Below are positions 54,135 to 62,312 of a stretch of DNA of 64,000 nucleotides, one piece after another. A program made the position numbers and the translations under genes. Under the pieces are notes generated by a model, which saw only the letters and a program-made list of their open reading frames with translations, made no database searches and was not told the origin of the DNA. The DNA comes from Paludibacteraceae bacterium (lineage in GTDB: Bacteria > Bacteroidota > Bacteroidia > Bacteroidales > Paludibacteraceae). The DNA is taken from the NCBI GenBank assembly GCA_024399955.1, contig JAKSNH010000004.1:1-64000 (forward strand), read 5' to 3'. The stretch's first letter is position 1. Every line of letters starts with the position of its first letter.

Positions 54135-54792
54135 TTTTTCCTTCTACGATAATAACTATTTCTCCTTTGGCCGGTTGTTGCTTGAAGTGCTCGATGAGTT
54201 CCTCTAACGTGCCGCGTTGCGTATCTTCATGCACCTTGCTGATCTCGCGACTCACGGATGCCCGACGCTCCTTACCGGCCACTTCGGCTAACTGCTCTAA
54301 GGTTTTTTGCAGCCGGAAGGGCGATTCATAGATGATGAACGTATGGTCCAGTTGCGATAGTTGGTGCAATCGTGTCTGACGACCTTTTTTCTGCGGCAGG
54401 AAGCCTTCAAAGAAAAACCTATCATTAGGCAGTCCACTATCCACCAATGCCGGCACAAAAGCAGTGGCTCCGGGCAGACATTGCACCTCCACACCTTTCT
54501 CTACGCAGGCTCTAACCAGCATAAAACCCGGATCGGAAATACCCGGTGTTCCTGCATCGGATATAAGTGCTATATCCTGACTAAGGGCCAACTGCGCCAT
54601 CGCATCGGATGTCTCATGCTCATTGAATTTATGATGCGACCGTAACGGAGTATGGATGTCAAAGTGCTTGAGCAGCACAGACGACGTACGGGTATCTTCG
54701 GCCAAGATGAGCGACACTTCCTTAAGGATACGCAGGGCTCGGAGGGTGATGTCCTCCATATTACCAACCGGTGTAGGAACGACGTAGAGCAT
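54127..54792 (-). CDS. rsmI: 16S rRNA (cytidine1402-2'-O)-methyltransferase
   Basis: SAM-dependent methyltransferase acting on C1402 of 16S rRNA. The 221 residues show YVVPTPVGNMEDITLRAL at the start, LAEDTRTSSVLLKHF, SDAGTPGISDPGF and the C-terminal KGEIVIIVEG. This is the usual order of the family, slightly shorter than the E. coli enzyme. It overlaps the flippase gene downstream. Confidence 0.96.
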   Translation of the reverse strand: MLYVVPTPVGNMEDITLRALRILKEVSLILAEDTRTSSVLLKHFDIHTPLRSHHKFNEHETSDAMAQLALSQDIALISDAGTPGISDPGFMLVRACVEKGVEVQCLPGATAFVPALVDSGLPNDRFFFEGFLPQKKGRQTRLHQLSQLDHTFIIYESPFRLQKTLEQLAEVAGKERRASVSREISKVHEDTQRGTLEELIEHFKQQPAKGEIVIIVEGKNE

Positions 54793-54798
54793 AGTGGG

Positions 54799-55350
54799 TT
54801 AGTGGTTAAAACGACGTTTGAGCACGTTAATGAATAACTCGTAGGTGGTGCTGTCGGTGTTCCAACCGAATTGACCGATATACGAGATAGCCTCGTCCAA
54901 GGAACTCAGACTATTGATGTCATCCAGCACTTGTTGCATCTGTTCACCCTTCCCGGCAAATAACTCCCGTTGGAACAGGAATCGGTCTCCTAACGAGATG
55001 GCTTTGCGTATATCTGCCACAGCCTGTCCTACAACCGGTTCGGGTTGTGGCTTCGGTTCGGGCTTAGCCGGTTCTTCCGGTTGTTCCGGGATTTCCGGAA
55101 TTTCCGGAGTTTCCGGTTCTACTTCCGGCTCTACTTCCGATTCTTCCGGTATTTCCGGCTCTACCGGCATTATTGGTTCTTCCGGAGTTTCCGGTTCTTC
55201 CGGCATTTCCGGTTCAATGTTCAGATTGTCTATTTGTTCTTGCAGGCCGTTAATCACTTCCTGCAAAGCGATATTGGCCTTTTCCAGTGCATCGATGCGT
55301 TGCTCCAAGGACTCAATATATTCAGCGATGTTAATTAGTTGTTCTTTCAT
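54799..55350 (-). CDS. coiled-coil protein with Pro/Glu linker, conserved in Bacteroidota
   Basis: The 183 residues comprise an N-terminal coiled coil (MKEQLINIAEYIESLEQRID), a middle of about 65 residues of Pro-Glu repeats (EPE, EEPE, PEIPE) and a compact C-terminal domain (ISLGDRFLFQRELFAGKGEQ, LFINVLKRRF). I recall that C-terminal domain in many Bacteroidales proteins of unknown function. ATG 55350 is preferred; an ATG seven codons earlier would overlap the transporter gene. The Pro-Glu region is encoded by near-repeats of TTCCGG/CCGGAA. Function unknown. Confidence 0.65.
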   Translation of the reverse strand: MKEQLINIAEYIESLEQRIDALEKANIALQEVINGLQEQIDNLNIEPEMPEEPETPEEPIMPVEPEIPEESEVEPEVEPETPEIPEIPEQPEEPAKPEPKPQPEPVVGQAVADIRKAISLGDRFLFQRELFAGKGEQMQQVLDDINSLSSLDEAISYIGQFGWNTDSTTYELFINVLKRRFNH

Positions 55351-55351
55351 A

Positions 55352-56893
55352 TTATTTGGTTGCGTCTTCAAGTTTTTTCATCATTGAGAACATAAAGATG
55401 GCAGCGAGCAGACATATTCCTACAAAGACAGTCCAAACGCTCCATAATGGCATGTTTTCCCAGAGTATACCACCAACGGCAACTAATATGTTTCCTAAAG
55501 CAGTAGCCACGAACCATAATCCCATCATCATACCTTTGTATTGCGGAGGAGCGACTTTACTTACGAACGATATGCCCATTGGGCTGAGCAGCAGTTCACC
55601 GAAGGTCAGAATCAAATAGGTAACAATGAGCACATTTGCATTCACAAAGGTGGCTTCACCGGTCACACGTGCCAACTCCTGCGCACTGGGTGTGAGCAGT
55701 CCCTTGCAGCAAACAGCCATCAGTACATACGCTGCAGCAGCCACTAACATACCATAAGCAATCTTGCGTGGAGCCGAAGGTTCTTTGCCTTTAGCGGCTA
55801 ATGCACCAAAGATAGCCATGCTGACAGGAGTGAGTGCTACTACATAGAAGGGGTTGAACTGCTGGAAGATAGGAGCAGCCAGTGTGATGCCTTCGGCACT
55901 GATATGCAGGTACTTATAAGCCAATACAGCAATCGGAGCAGCAATAGCAATGGCGGATATCACTTTGCCACGCACGTTCTTGCTTTGGAATAATCCGAAT
56001 AAACCATATATAACAAACACTACCATCACCAGGTTAATGATATCAAAAGCCATCGTCTGTACGCCGGTGCAAACAGGGTTAACGAACTCGTTAGCAAAGT
56101 AAGTGAGGGTCAGACCATTTTGGTGGAAGGCCATCCAGAAGAAAATGACAACGGCAAACACGAGGCATAAAGCCACAATACGTTTCTTGGTCTGCTCAGG
56201 TGTCAGTTCCTCTACTTTCTGTCCGGAAGCGGCTTGCTGCTTGGCGGTGTACTCAACGTGTTTGAACCAAGGACGGCAAGCGTAATAAATGGCTATACTG
56301 AGAATCAACGATGCACAAGCCACCATGAAAGCAAAGTGATAACTGTCGTTCACACTGTAACCCAAACTCTCTTGCGCCCAAGCCATAATCTTGACGGCAG
56401 CGGTTGGTGCAAACATAGCACCGATGTTGATGGCCATGTAGAACAGCGAGAAAGCCGAGTCACGACGGTCAGCGTACTTGGGATCGTCGTAGAGGTTTCC
56501 TACCATCACTTGCAGGTTACCCTTGAATAAACCGGTACCGAAACTAATCAGCACCAAGGCAGCAAACATAGCAGTCATCGGCAGAGCCACACTGCCATTA
56601 TCGATACCTCCCAATGGAATGGCCAAAAGCACATAACCGAGGAACATGATGATAATACCGATCGTCACACATTTGCCGTAACCAATCTTGTCGGCTAATA
56701 TACCACCTACAAGTGGCAAGAAATACACAAAAGCCAGGAATCCGGCATAGATATATCCGGCGGTGGCAGGGGCCAATCCAAAATTAGCACGTAAGAAAAG
56801 TGCAAAAACGGCTAACATCGTGTAGTAGCCAAATCGTTCGCCTGTGTTGGCGAGTGCAAGAGCATATAGCCCTTTAGGTTGATTGTCAAACAT
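55352..56893 (-). CDS. POT-family di/tripeptide transporter
   Basis: Proton-coupled peptide importer in the inner membrane. It has 513 residues and about 14 helices. The proton-coupling motif appears as TGERFGYYTMLAVFALFL near the N-terminus; GTGLFKGNLQVMVGNLYDD matches the PTR2 signature region. Its leader contains four heptamers (56913-56940) that also hold the ilvE stop codon. Confidence 0.93.
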   Translation of the reverse strand: MFDNQPKGLYALALANTGERFGYYTMLAVFALFLRANFGLAPATAGYIYAGFLAFVYFLPLVGGILADKIGYGKCVTIGIIIMFLGYVLLAIPLGGIDNGSVALPMTAMFAALVLISFGTGLFKGNLQVMVGNLYDDPKYADRRDSAFSLFYMAINIGAMFAPTAAVKIMAWAQESLGYSVNDSYHFAFMVACASLILSIAIYYACRPWFKHVEYTAKQQAASGQKVEELTPEQTKKRIVALCLVFAVVIFFWMAFHQNGLTLTYFANEFVNPVCTGVQTMAFDIINLVMVVFVIYGLFGLFQSKNVRGKVISAIAIAAPIAVLAYKYLHISAEGITLAAPIFQQFNPFYVVALTPVSMAIFGALAAKGKEPSAPRKIAYGMLVAAAAYVLMAVCCKGLLTPSAQELARVTGEATFVNANVLIVTYLILTFGELLLSPMGISFVSKVAPPQYKGMMMGLWFVATALGNILVAVGGILWENMPLWSVWTVFVGICLLAAIFMFSMMKKLEDATK

Positions 56894-56912
56894 ACGAATT
56901 AATTTATTTATT

Positions 56913-56940
56913 GTTTATTGTTTATTGCTTATTGTTTATT
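56913..56940 (-). repeat. heptamer repeat (4 units) between ilvE and the transporter
   Basis: Plus-strand GTTTATT, GTTTATT, GCTTATT, GTTTATT. The ilvE stop codon (56936-56938) lies in the last unit. Confidence 0.9.
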
Positions 56941-57988
56941 GGATGATATTGCACCAATGGTGCTTATCCTCAATGCGTCCATATTGTATATCTTGTAGGG
57001 TGCGTCTCAGTCCCATCAGCACCGTTCCCGGAGCCTGGGGTAGGGTGTAAATCCTGTTCTTATCGGGGTCAATAACCCTGTCGATAGGTGATATGACGCA
57101 GGCCGTGCCACAGGCTGCGGCTTCGTCCATCTCGCTGAGTTCCTCCAAACGTATATGTCGTCTCACCACCTTGATGCCCTGCTCCTTAGCCAAGGTCATC
57201 AGGCTGTCATTCGTGATGCTGGGCAGGATAGCCGAACTGCGAGGAGTGATGTATTGAGTTTGTTCGCCGTACTTGATGCCAATGAAATTAGCTGCCGAAC
57301 ACTCATCTATGTACTTATGTTGCCGACTATCCAGGAACATGCAGTCAAACCCTTGCTGATGTGCAGTCTCGATGCCTCTAAACGATGCAGCGTAGTTGCC
57401 TCCCACTTTATACTGACCTGTGCCGAACGCTGCGGCGCGATCCACGTGACGATTGACGATGAACGTCTGGCAGGGAATAGCATCGCCTTCGGTCTTGTAG
57501 TAGGGACCGACAGGTGAAGGGATGATGATGAACTCAAAGTCCCAACCCGGACCGACACCTAACTTAGGAGTGGTGCCAACTAATAACGGACGCAGGTACA
57601 AAGTGGCTCCGGTTTCGTATGGCGGAATAAATCGTTTATTCTTGCGTACCGCCATCTCAACGGCCTTGCCGAATAACTCAGTGGGCACCGGTGCCATATA
57701 TAGTCCGATTGCGGATTGTTGCATGCGCCGAGCATTAGCCTGCCAACGGAATACACGAATCTTGTTATCAATGCCCCGAAAGACCTTCAATCCTTCAAAC
57801 GCCTCCTGACCATATTGCAGGGCAGTAGCACAAGCGTGTATGGACAGTATCTTATTGCGTGTCGCAACAGGTTCACCCCACGTGCCTTCCAACGTGCCGT
57901 CTGCTAAACGGCGACCGTGATACGAGGCACGAACGATATAGTCCGTCTCGTTATAACCGAATGATAAATTTTTCCAATCAATCTGCAT
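56936..57988 (-). CDS. ilvE: branched-chain amino acid aminotransferase
   Basis: PLP enzyme for the last step of Leu, Ile and Val synthesis. It has 350 residues, the type II class IV length. The PLP lysine is in GTGQYKVGGNYAAS; also LRPLLVGTTPKLGVGPG, ECSAANFIGI and GTACVISPIDRV. It starts 11 bases inside the end of the WbqC-like gene, so translation is coupled. Confidence 0.95.
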   Translation of the reverse strand: MQIDWKNLSFGYNETDYIVRASYHGRRLADGTLEGTWGEPVATRNKILSIHACATALQYGQEAFEGLKVFRGIDNKIRVFRWQANARRMQQSAIGLYMAPVPTELFGKAVEMAVRKNKRFIPPYETGATLYLRPLLVGTTPKLGVGPGWDFEFIIIPSPVGPYYKTEGDAIPCQTFIVNRHVDRAAAFGTGQYKVGGNYAASFRGIETAHQQGFDCMFLDSRQHKYIDECSAANFIGIKYGEQTQYITPRSSAILPSITNDSLMTLAKEQGIKVVRRHIRLEELSEMDEAAACGTACVISPIDRVIDPDKNRIYTLPQAPGTVLMGLRRTLQDIQYGRIEDKHHWCNIIQ

Positions 57989-58526
57989 ATCTCAATGTCT
58001 CCGGACCCTTCTCAAATAAGGTCTCTAATATACTTACTTCGTTTTGCCATGGATGGCGGTCGGTCCATGTCTTGCCGGACCAAGAGCTGGTATAAGCCCC
58101 TTCCGTGAGGTTTCCCCTGAAGGGGACACCATTAATAGGGCGTTCATTATGCAATAAGTGCCATATCGTTTCCGTCAGTCCTGCGTTGAGGTCAATTAGG
58201 AACTTAGTCTCTTTCTCATAGAAAGGCCTCAGGTAGTCCTCGTAATAGAGGAAATAAGGTGTATGTTCGTATGCCGACCGAATAGCCATCCAGTGCTGGT
58301 GCTGCCAATGCTGCTGGTAACTGATCTCAATGTCCCTCGTGAACTGCTTAGTCTCGACTTTGCGCACCGGTACAGTCAGTCGTATCAGGTCCTTCGTGGC
58401 ACAGGAACGAATCAGACATCGATTGCGGAAGGTCTGTTTCTCAAATGTCTCATTCACCTCGATGAGGGCAGGCAATTGGAGGAACCAACTGAGCGGACCT
58501 AAATATGTTGTTGGCACTACTCCCAC
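57978..58526 (-). CDS. WbqC-family protein
   Basis: The 182 residues are typical of the WbqC-like family (PF08889): TTYLGPLSWFLQL at the start, RNRCLIRSCATKDLIRLTVP, NAGLTETIWHLL. The family is linked to glycan biosynthesis but has no proven reaction. It overlaps lepB (10 bases) and ilvE (11 bases), so it is the middle of a tightly coupled lepB-wbqC-ilvE unit. This lepB neighbour is common in Bacteroidota. Confidence 0.88.
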   Translation of the reverse strand: MGVVPTTYLGPLSWFLQLPALIEVNETFEKQTFRNRCLIRSCATKDLIRLTVPVRKVETKQFTRDIEISYQQHWQHQHWMAIRSAYEHTPYFLYYEDYLRPFYEKETKFLIDLNAGLTETIWHLLHNERPINGVPFRGNLTEGAYTSSWSGKTWTDRHPWQNEVSILETLFEKGPETLRYAD

Positions 58527-59857
58527 GCTTTCTTACCAATACGATTCCAGCGGATATGACCCCTGAACCATGGATTATCTTTTTCTATACTCAACCAAAT
58601 AAAAATGGGTCGACCTACGATATGGTCCTCAGGAATGAAGCCCCAGTAACGACTGTCCGCCGACTTATGGCGGTTATCACCCATGCCCCAATAGTAGTTC
58701 ATGCGGAATTCATACTCCTGCCCAATCTGCATCGGCTGATGCTCATAGGCGTTAGCGATGCGTTGGTAGAGCCAGTAGTTATCTTCGGTAATCATCACCT
58801 TGTCCCCCTTCTTAGGAATATAAATAGGGCCGTAGTTATCACGGGTCCAGTTATTATGCCCTAAAGGATACACCTCTCCGCCTTCCGATTCCGGTTGACG
58901 CTGAATCATTTGAATATGACTGTTCTTGCGCAACTCCGTTATCATGGCTTGAGTGAGCGGGAACAGATACACGCCGGAACGCACCATCTCTCGGTCGTCC
59001 TGGTTGATGCCTAACTTAGTCAGGTACGAATTAGACAGCAAATGTCCGTCCGTAACAACATAGTAATTATGCTGCCGTCCCTCGTAGTCTTTCTCGATTT
59101 GTCCATTCGTATAAACCACTCCGTCGATGATTTGCAGACTATCTCCTGGCTCACCTACGCAGCGTTTGACGTAGTTCTCACGTCTATCTACGGGACGATA
59201 TACGATGTCACCGAATACGCGCTTACGACGGGTCACATTGTCCTTGCCGTAATAATAGCAGAGCGTGTAATAATCGGGATTCTGCATCAATGTGCAGACG
59301 GTATCGCCGGTAGGGAAATTAAACACGATGATGTCACCCTTCTTAGGACTGTCCCAGCCCTTGAGACGCTTGTAACCCCATTGCGGATGCTCAATGAAAC
59401 TTTTGCCGCCACCTAACCACGCAGGGAAAGTGTGTTGCACAAGAGGCATGCTAAGCGGCGTGTTGGGCACACGAGCTCCGTAACTCATCTTGCTCACAAA
59501 CAGGAAATCACCTACGCGCAGACTCTTCTCTAAACTGGATGAAGGAATCTGGTAGTTTTGGAATATATACACGTTGATGAAATACACCGCCACTAATGCA
59601 AACACAATAGCATCTATCCATGAGCAAATAGTAAAGAGCACCGGCTTCGTGTCTTTATACTTGCGCCACCAACTCCAGTTGATGAACTTAGTGGTGAAAG
59701 CATCTACTATGACAGGCAATAATGCCAGCCATCCTAACGAAGCCCAGTCGCCCCAGGCTACCCACACTACAAAGGCTATATAAACCAGCCCCCAACAACT
59801 CGCAGCAATCCATCCCTTACGGGTCACTTCTGCTATTCTTTCCTGAAAACTTTTCAT
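58517..59857 (-). CDS. lepB: signal peptidase I
   Basis: Membrane protease that removes signal peptides. It has 446 residues, long as in other Bacteroidota. N-terminal membrane helices are followed by the nucleophile box IPSSSLEKSLRVGDFL, the catalytic Lys in RRENYVKRCVGEPGDSL, and the MNYYWGMGDNRHKSADSRYW box. The unusual S24/S26 protein at 28995 is distinct from it. Its leader is a TAGGTAG-type repeat carrying the dapB stop codon. Confidence 0.95.
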   Translation of the reverse strand: MKSFQERIAEVTRKGWIAASCWGLVYIAFVVWVAWGDWASLGWLALLPVIVDAFTTKFINWSWWRKYKDTKPVLFTICSWIDAIVFALVAVYFINVYIFQNYQIPSSSLEKSLRVGDFLFVSKMSYGARVPNTPLSMPLVQHTFPAWLGGGKSFIEHPQWGYKRLKGWDSPKKGDIIVFNFPTGDTVCTLMQNPDYYTLCYYYGKDNVTRRKRVFGDIVYRPVDRRENYVKRCVGEPGDSLQIIDGVVYTNGQIEKDYEGRQHNYYVVTDGHLLSNSYLTKLGINQDDREMVRSGVYLFPLTQAMITELRKNSHIQMIQRQPESEGGEVYPLGHNNWTRDNYGPIYIPKKGDKVMITEDNYWLYQRIANAYEHQPMQIGQEYEFRMNYYWGMGDNRHKSADSRYWGFIPEDHIVGRPIFIWLSIEKDNPWFRGHIRWNRIGKKAWE

Positions 59858-59870
59858 ATTATCTATTTCT

Positions 59871-59888
59871 CTACTACCTACTACCTAT
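59871..59888 (-). repeat. heptamer repeat between dapB and lepB
   Basis: Plus-strand CTACTAC twice, then CTAT. The dapB stop codon TAG (59881-59883) is part of it. A perfect palindrome CCCCCTTCGAAGGGGG follows at about 59891-59906. Confidence 0.75.
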
Positions 59889-60576
59889 CTTCCCCCTTCG
59901 AAGGGGGACTGAGGGGGTCTCTCCCTGCCATCTCTTCCGCCGCCATCACCGCTCCCAAAGCAAAGCCTTGTCGGCCCTTGGCGTTATGCTGAATAGTAAT
60001 AGTATCTTCCGGACTATCCCATACTACGGTATGTATGCCTGCCACCTCTCCTTCACGAATCGACTCAATCGGCACCTCGTGCATCGTGCATTGTGCATTG
60101 TGCATCGTCAATCCCTCTCTGAGGGTAACCGCTGTGCCGCTGGGTTTATCTAATTTATGAATATGGTGCACTTCGGTGATAGATGGTGTGTATTGAGTGT
60201 AGGCTGCCAAAAGGGCGGCTAATTGCTTATTGAGCTCAAAGAACACATTCACCCCAATCGAGAAATTACTCTTCCATATCAACCACTCCCGTCCGGTCTT
60301 CTCTCTTAACTCTTCCCTCTTACCTCTCAACTCCTCCACGTCCCATCCTGTCGTCCCGCACACGACGGGCACGTTATGCTCCCACGCGCGTAAAATATTA
60401 TCCTTGGCACTGGCAGGGGTGCTGAACTCAATAGCCACGTCTGCTGATGCAAACGCTTCACTATCAAAACCTTCCAAGTCCTGATCTATGCGACAAACGA
60501 TTTGATGCCCCCTGGCAATCGCTATCTGCTCCACCATGTGACCCATCTTGCCGTAACCGATAATTGCTATTTTCAT
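59881..60576 (-). CDS. dapB: 4-hydroxy-tetrahydrodipicolinate reductase
   Basis: NAD(P)H-dependent step of lysine and diaminopimelate synthesis. In 231 residues it has MKIAIIGYGKMGHMVEQIA, IEFSTPASAKDN, CGTTGW and the active-site box HHIHKLDKPSGTA. Three stretches look foreign: GKREELREKTGRE (five heptamers at 60303-60337), TMHNAQCTMHEV (four heptamers at 60078-60105) and the C-terminal DPLSPPSKGEDR from a GC-rich palindrome. They fall outside the core motifs, so the enzyme is probably active. ATG 60576 follows the promoter by 21 bases. Confidence 0.95.
   Translation of the reverse strand: MKIAIIGYGKMGHMVEQIAIARGHQIVCRIDQDLEGFDSEAFASADVAIEFSTPASAKDNILRAWEHNVPVVCGTTGWDVEELRGKREELREKTGREWLIWKSNFSIGVNVFFELNKQLAALLAAYTQYTPSITEVHHIHKLDKPSGTAVTLREGLTMHNAQCTMHEVPIESIREGEVAGIHTVVWDSPEDTITIQHNAKGRQGFALGAVMAAEEMAGRDPLSPPSKGEDR
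60078..60105 (-). repeat. heptamer repeat inside dapB (4 units)
   Basis: Plus-strand CGTGCAT, CGTGCAT, TGTGCAT, TGTGCAT, coding for a loop after the active-site box. Confidence 0.9.
60303..60337 (-). repeat. heptamer repeat inside dapB (5 units)
   Basis: Plus-strand CTCTTAA, CTCTTCC, CTCTTAC, CTCTCAA, CTCCTCC: the same period with drifting words. Confidence 0.8.
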
Positions 60577-60597
60577 ATATAATTTCAAAAAACCGCG

Positions 60598-60629
60598 CAA
60601 AGTTACAATTTTTTTTGGATATATGCAAA
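60598..60629 (-). promoter_or_regulatory. dapB promoter
   Basis: Minus strand TTTG (60629-60626), 20 bases starting CATATATCC, TAACTTTG (60605-60598). It overlaps the udk promoter. Confidence 0.9.
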
Positions 60630-60645
60630 TTTTTTTGTACTTTTG
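60614..60645 (+). promoter_or_regulatory. udk promoter
   Basis: TTTG (60614-60617), 20 bases starting GATATATGCAAA, TACTTTTG (60638-60645), then CAG. Confidence 0.9.
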
Positions 60646-60676
60646 CAGTCCGAAAACAAACATTTCATCTTTTCCT

Positions 60677-61297
60677 ATGTTTATTATCGGCATTGCGGGC
60701 GGCACCGGCTCGGGTAAAACAACGGTGGTTAGAAAACTTATTGAACGTCTTCCTAAAGGCGAAGTTACCGTTATCCCTCTTGATTCGTACTACAACGATT
60801 CGTCCGATGTCCCCCCCGAGGACCGGCAAAAAATCAACTTTGACCATCCCGATGCTTTCGAATGGTCACTAATCAGTAATCACCTGCAAAGTCTTAAGGC
60901 TGGGCAAGCGATTGAGCAACCGATCTACGACTATATCACCAGCACACGCAGTGACCGGACTATTCATGTCGAACCCAATGATATCGTTATCGTCGAAGGT
61001 ATATTAACGCTGCATAACCCTGAGTTACGGGAGCAAATGGACCTGAAGGTCTTTGTAGATGCCGACCCTGACGATCGACTGGTGCGCGTGATCAAGCGTG
61101 ATATAGTGGAACGCGGGCGCACCGTAGAAGCGGTCATTGAACGGTATCAACGTATCGTTAAACCTATGCATGAGCAGTTCGTCGAACCATGCAAGCGATA
61201 CGCTAATGTCATCATCCCGCAGGGCGGACATAACAACGCCGCCATCAATATGATGACGAAGTTCATTAAACAACAAATGCACGAAAAAGGAGAATAA
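60677..61297 (+). CDS. udk: uridine kinase
   Basis: Phosphorylates uridine and cytidine in pyrimidine salvage. The 206 residues show P-loop GGTGSGKTTVVRKL near residue 8, LDSYYND, FDHPDAFEW, YDYITSTR and the lid with RDIVERGRT. ATG 60677 gives the family N-terminus MFIIGIAGG; the longer frame begins inside the promoter. Its stop codon overlaps the next start by one base (TAATG). Confidence 0.96.
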   Translation: MFIIGIAGGTGSGKTTVVRKLIERLPKGEVTVIPLDSYYNDSSDVPPEDRQKINFDHPDAFEWSLISNHLQSLKAGQAIEQPIYDYITSTRSDRTIHVEPNDIVIVEGILTLHNPELREQMDLKVFVDADPDDRLVRVIKRDIVERGRTVEAVIERYQRIVKPMHEQFVEPCKRYANVIIPQGGHNNAAINMMTKFIKQQMHEKGE

Positions 61298-61695
61298 TGA
61301 TTCTTCAACTCTTCTGGACATACATCAAGATTGGTACCTTCACCATCGGTGGAGGATACGCTATGTTGCCGTTGATTGAGCAGGAAGTGGTGGATAAACA
61401 TCATTGGTTGGATGGCGAAGAGTATGCTAATATGATTGCATTGGCGCAGGCGGCTCCGGGACTGATTGCTGTGAATAGTGCTATTTTTATCGGGCATCGT
61501 CTCGCAGGGTGGAAAGGGGTGTTAGCATGCGTATTAGGTGCCGTACTGCCTTCCATCATCATCATCATCTTCATCGCTATGTTCTTTCGTGACATCAAAG
61601 ATAATCCCACTATCGAGGCTATCTTCAAGGGCGTTCGTCCTGCGGTAGTTGCACTCATCGCTGCCACTGTTATCCGCCTCGCCACAAAAATATGA
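61297..61695 (+). CDS. chrA: chromate transporter, first half, short
   Basis: In many Bacteroidota ChrA is split into two one-domain proteins. This one has 132 residues and shows FWTYIKIGTFTIGGGYAMLP, AQAAPGLIAVNSAIFIG and VRPAVVALIAATVIRLATK. The family normally has about 45 more residues with two more helices. Here the frame stops and the second half begins in an ATGA overlap, so the C-terminal end appears to be lost. Substrate of the Bacteroidota pairs is unproven. Confidence 0.85.
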   Translation: MILQLFWTYIKIGTFTIGGGYAMLPLIEQEVVDKHHWLDGEEYANMIALAQAAPGLIAVNSAIFIGHRLAGWKGVLACVLGAVLPSIIIIIFIAMFFRDIKDNPTIEAIFKGVRPAVVALIAATVIRLATKI

Positions 61696-62309
61696 CCTAT
61701 CTCGCACTCATATACGTCTTTCTCAAAGTCGGTTTATTGGGCTTTGGTGGAGGAATGGCTATTATCTCGCTTATCCAGGGAGAAGTCCTGTCGCGGGGGT
61801 GGCTGACGCAAACGGAGTTCGTGGATATAGTGGCGATTAGTCAGGTTACTCCCGGACCGGTAGGTATGAACTGCGCCACCTACGTGGGCTATGCCGTCGG
61901 AGGTGTATGGGGGGCGTTATTAGCCAGTGTAGCTATCGTCATACCTAGTTTGGTCATTATGCTCACAATATGTTATGTGTATGAAGCGATTAGGAACCGT
62001 TTTCAGCAGAATAAAACGTTCCAAATCACCATGCGTGTCATTCGTATCTTAGTCGTCCTCTTGGTGGCTCACGCTGCGTATACACTCATGACTCCGGCAT
62101 CGTTTATTGAATACACCAGCTGGATCATCTTTGCCGTCGTCTTCATCCTCATGCTCCTGCCTCTATTCAAAAAAAAGTCCCCTGCCACCTGCCACCTGTC
62201 ACCTGCCACCTGTAACCTGTCCCCTGCCACCTGCCACCTGTCCCTTCTCTCTAACCCCATTCTCCTCATCCTCCTTTCCGGCCTCACCGGCTGGTTATTA
62301 TATGCTTGA
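61692..62309 (+). CDS. chrA: chromate transporter, second half
   Basis: The 205 residues are the homologous partner domain: FLKVGLLGFGGGMAIISLIQ, SQVTPGPVGMNCATYVGY, then helices and a hydrophobic C-terminus. A hydrophilic segment with repeated SPATCHL is encoded by nine 7-base units (62181-62243, exactly 21 codons) between two helices, probably a loop. It is coupled to the first half by ATGA overlap and lies three bases before the phosphoesterase gene. Confidence 0.85.
   Translation: MTYLALIYVFLKVGLLGFGGGMAIISLIQGEVLSRGWLTQTEFVDIVAISQVTPGPVGMNCATYVGYAVGGVWGALLASVAIVIPSLVIMLTICYVYEAIRNRFQQNKTFQITMRVIRILVVLLVAHAAYTLMTPASFIEYTSWIIFAVVFILMLLPLFKKKSPATCHLSPATCNLSPATCHLSLLSNPILLILLSGLTGWLLYA
62181..62243 (+). 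repeat. heptamer repeat inside chrA (9 units)
   Basis: CCTGCCA, CCTGCCA, CCTGTCA, CCTGCCA, CCTGTAA, CCTGTCC, CCTGCCA, CCTGCCA, CCTGTCC. It is 63 bases, so it keeps the frame. Confidence 0.95.
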
Positions 62310-62312
62310 TAT

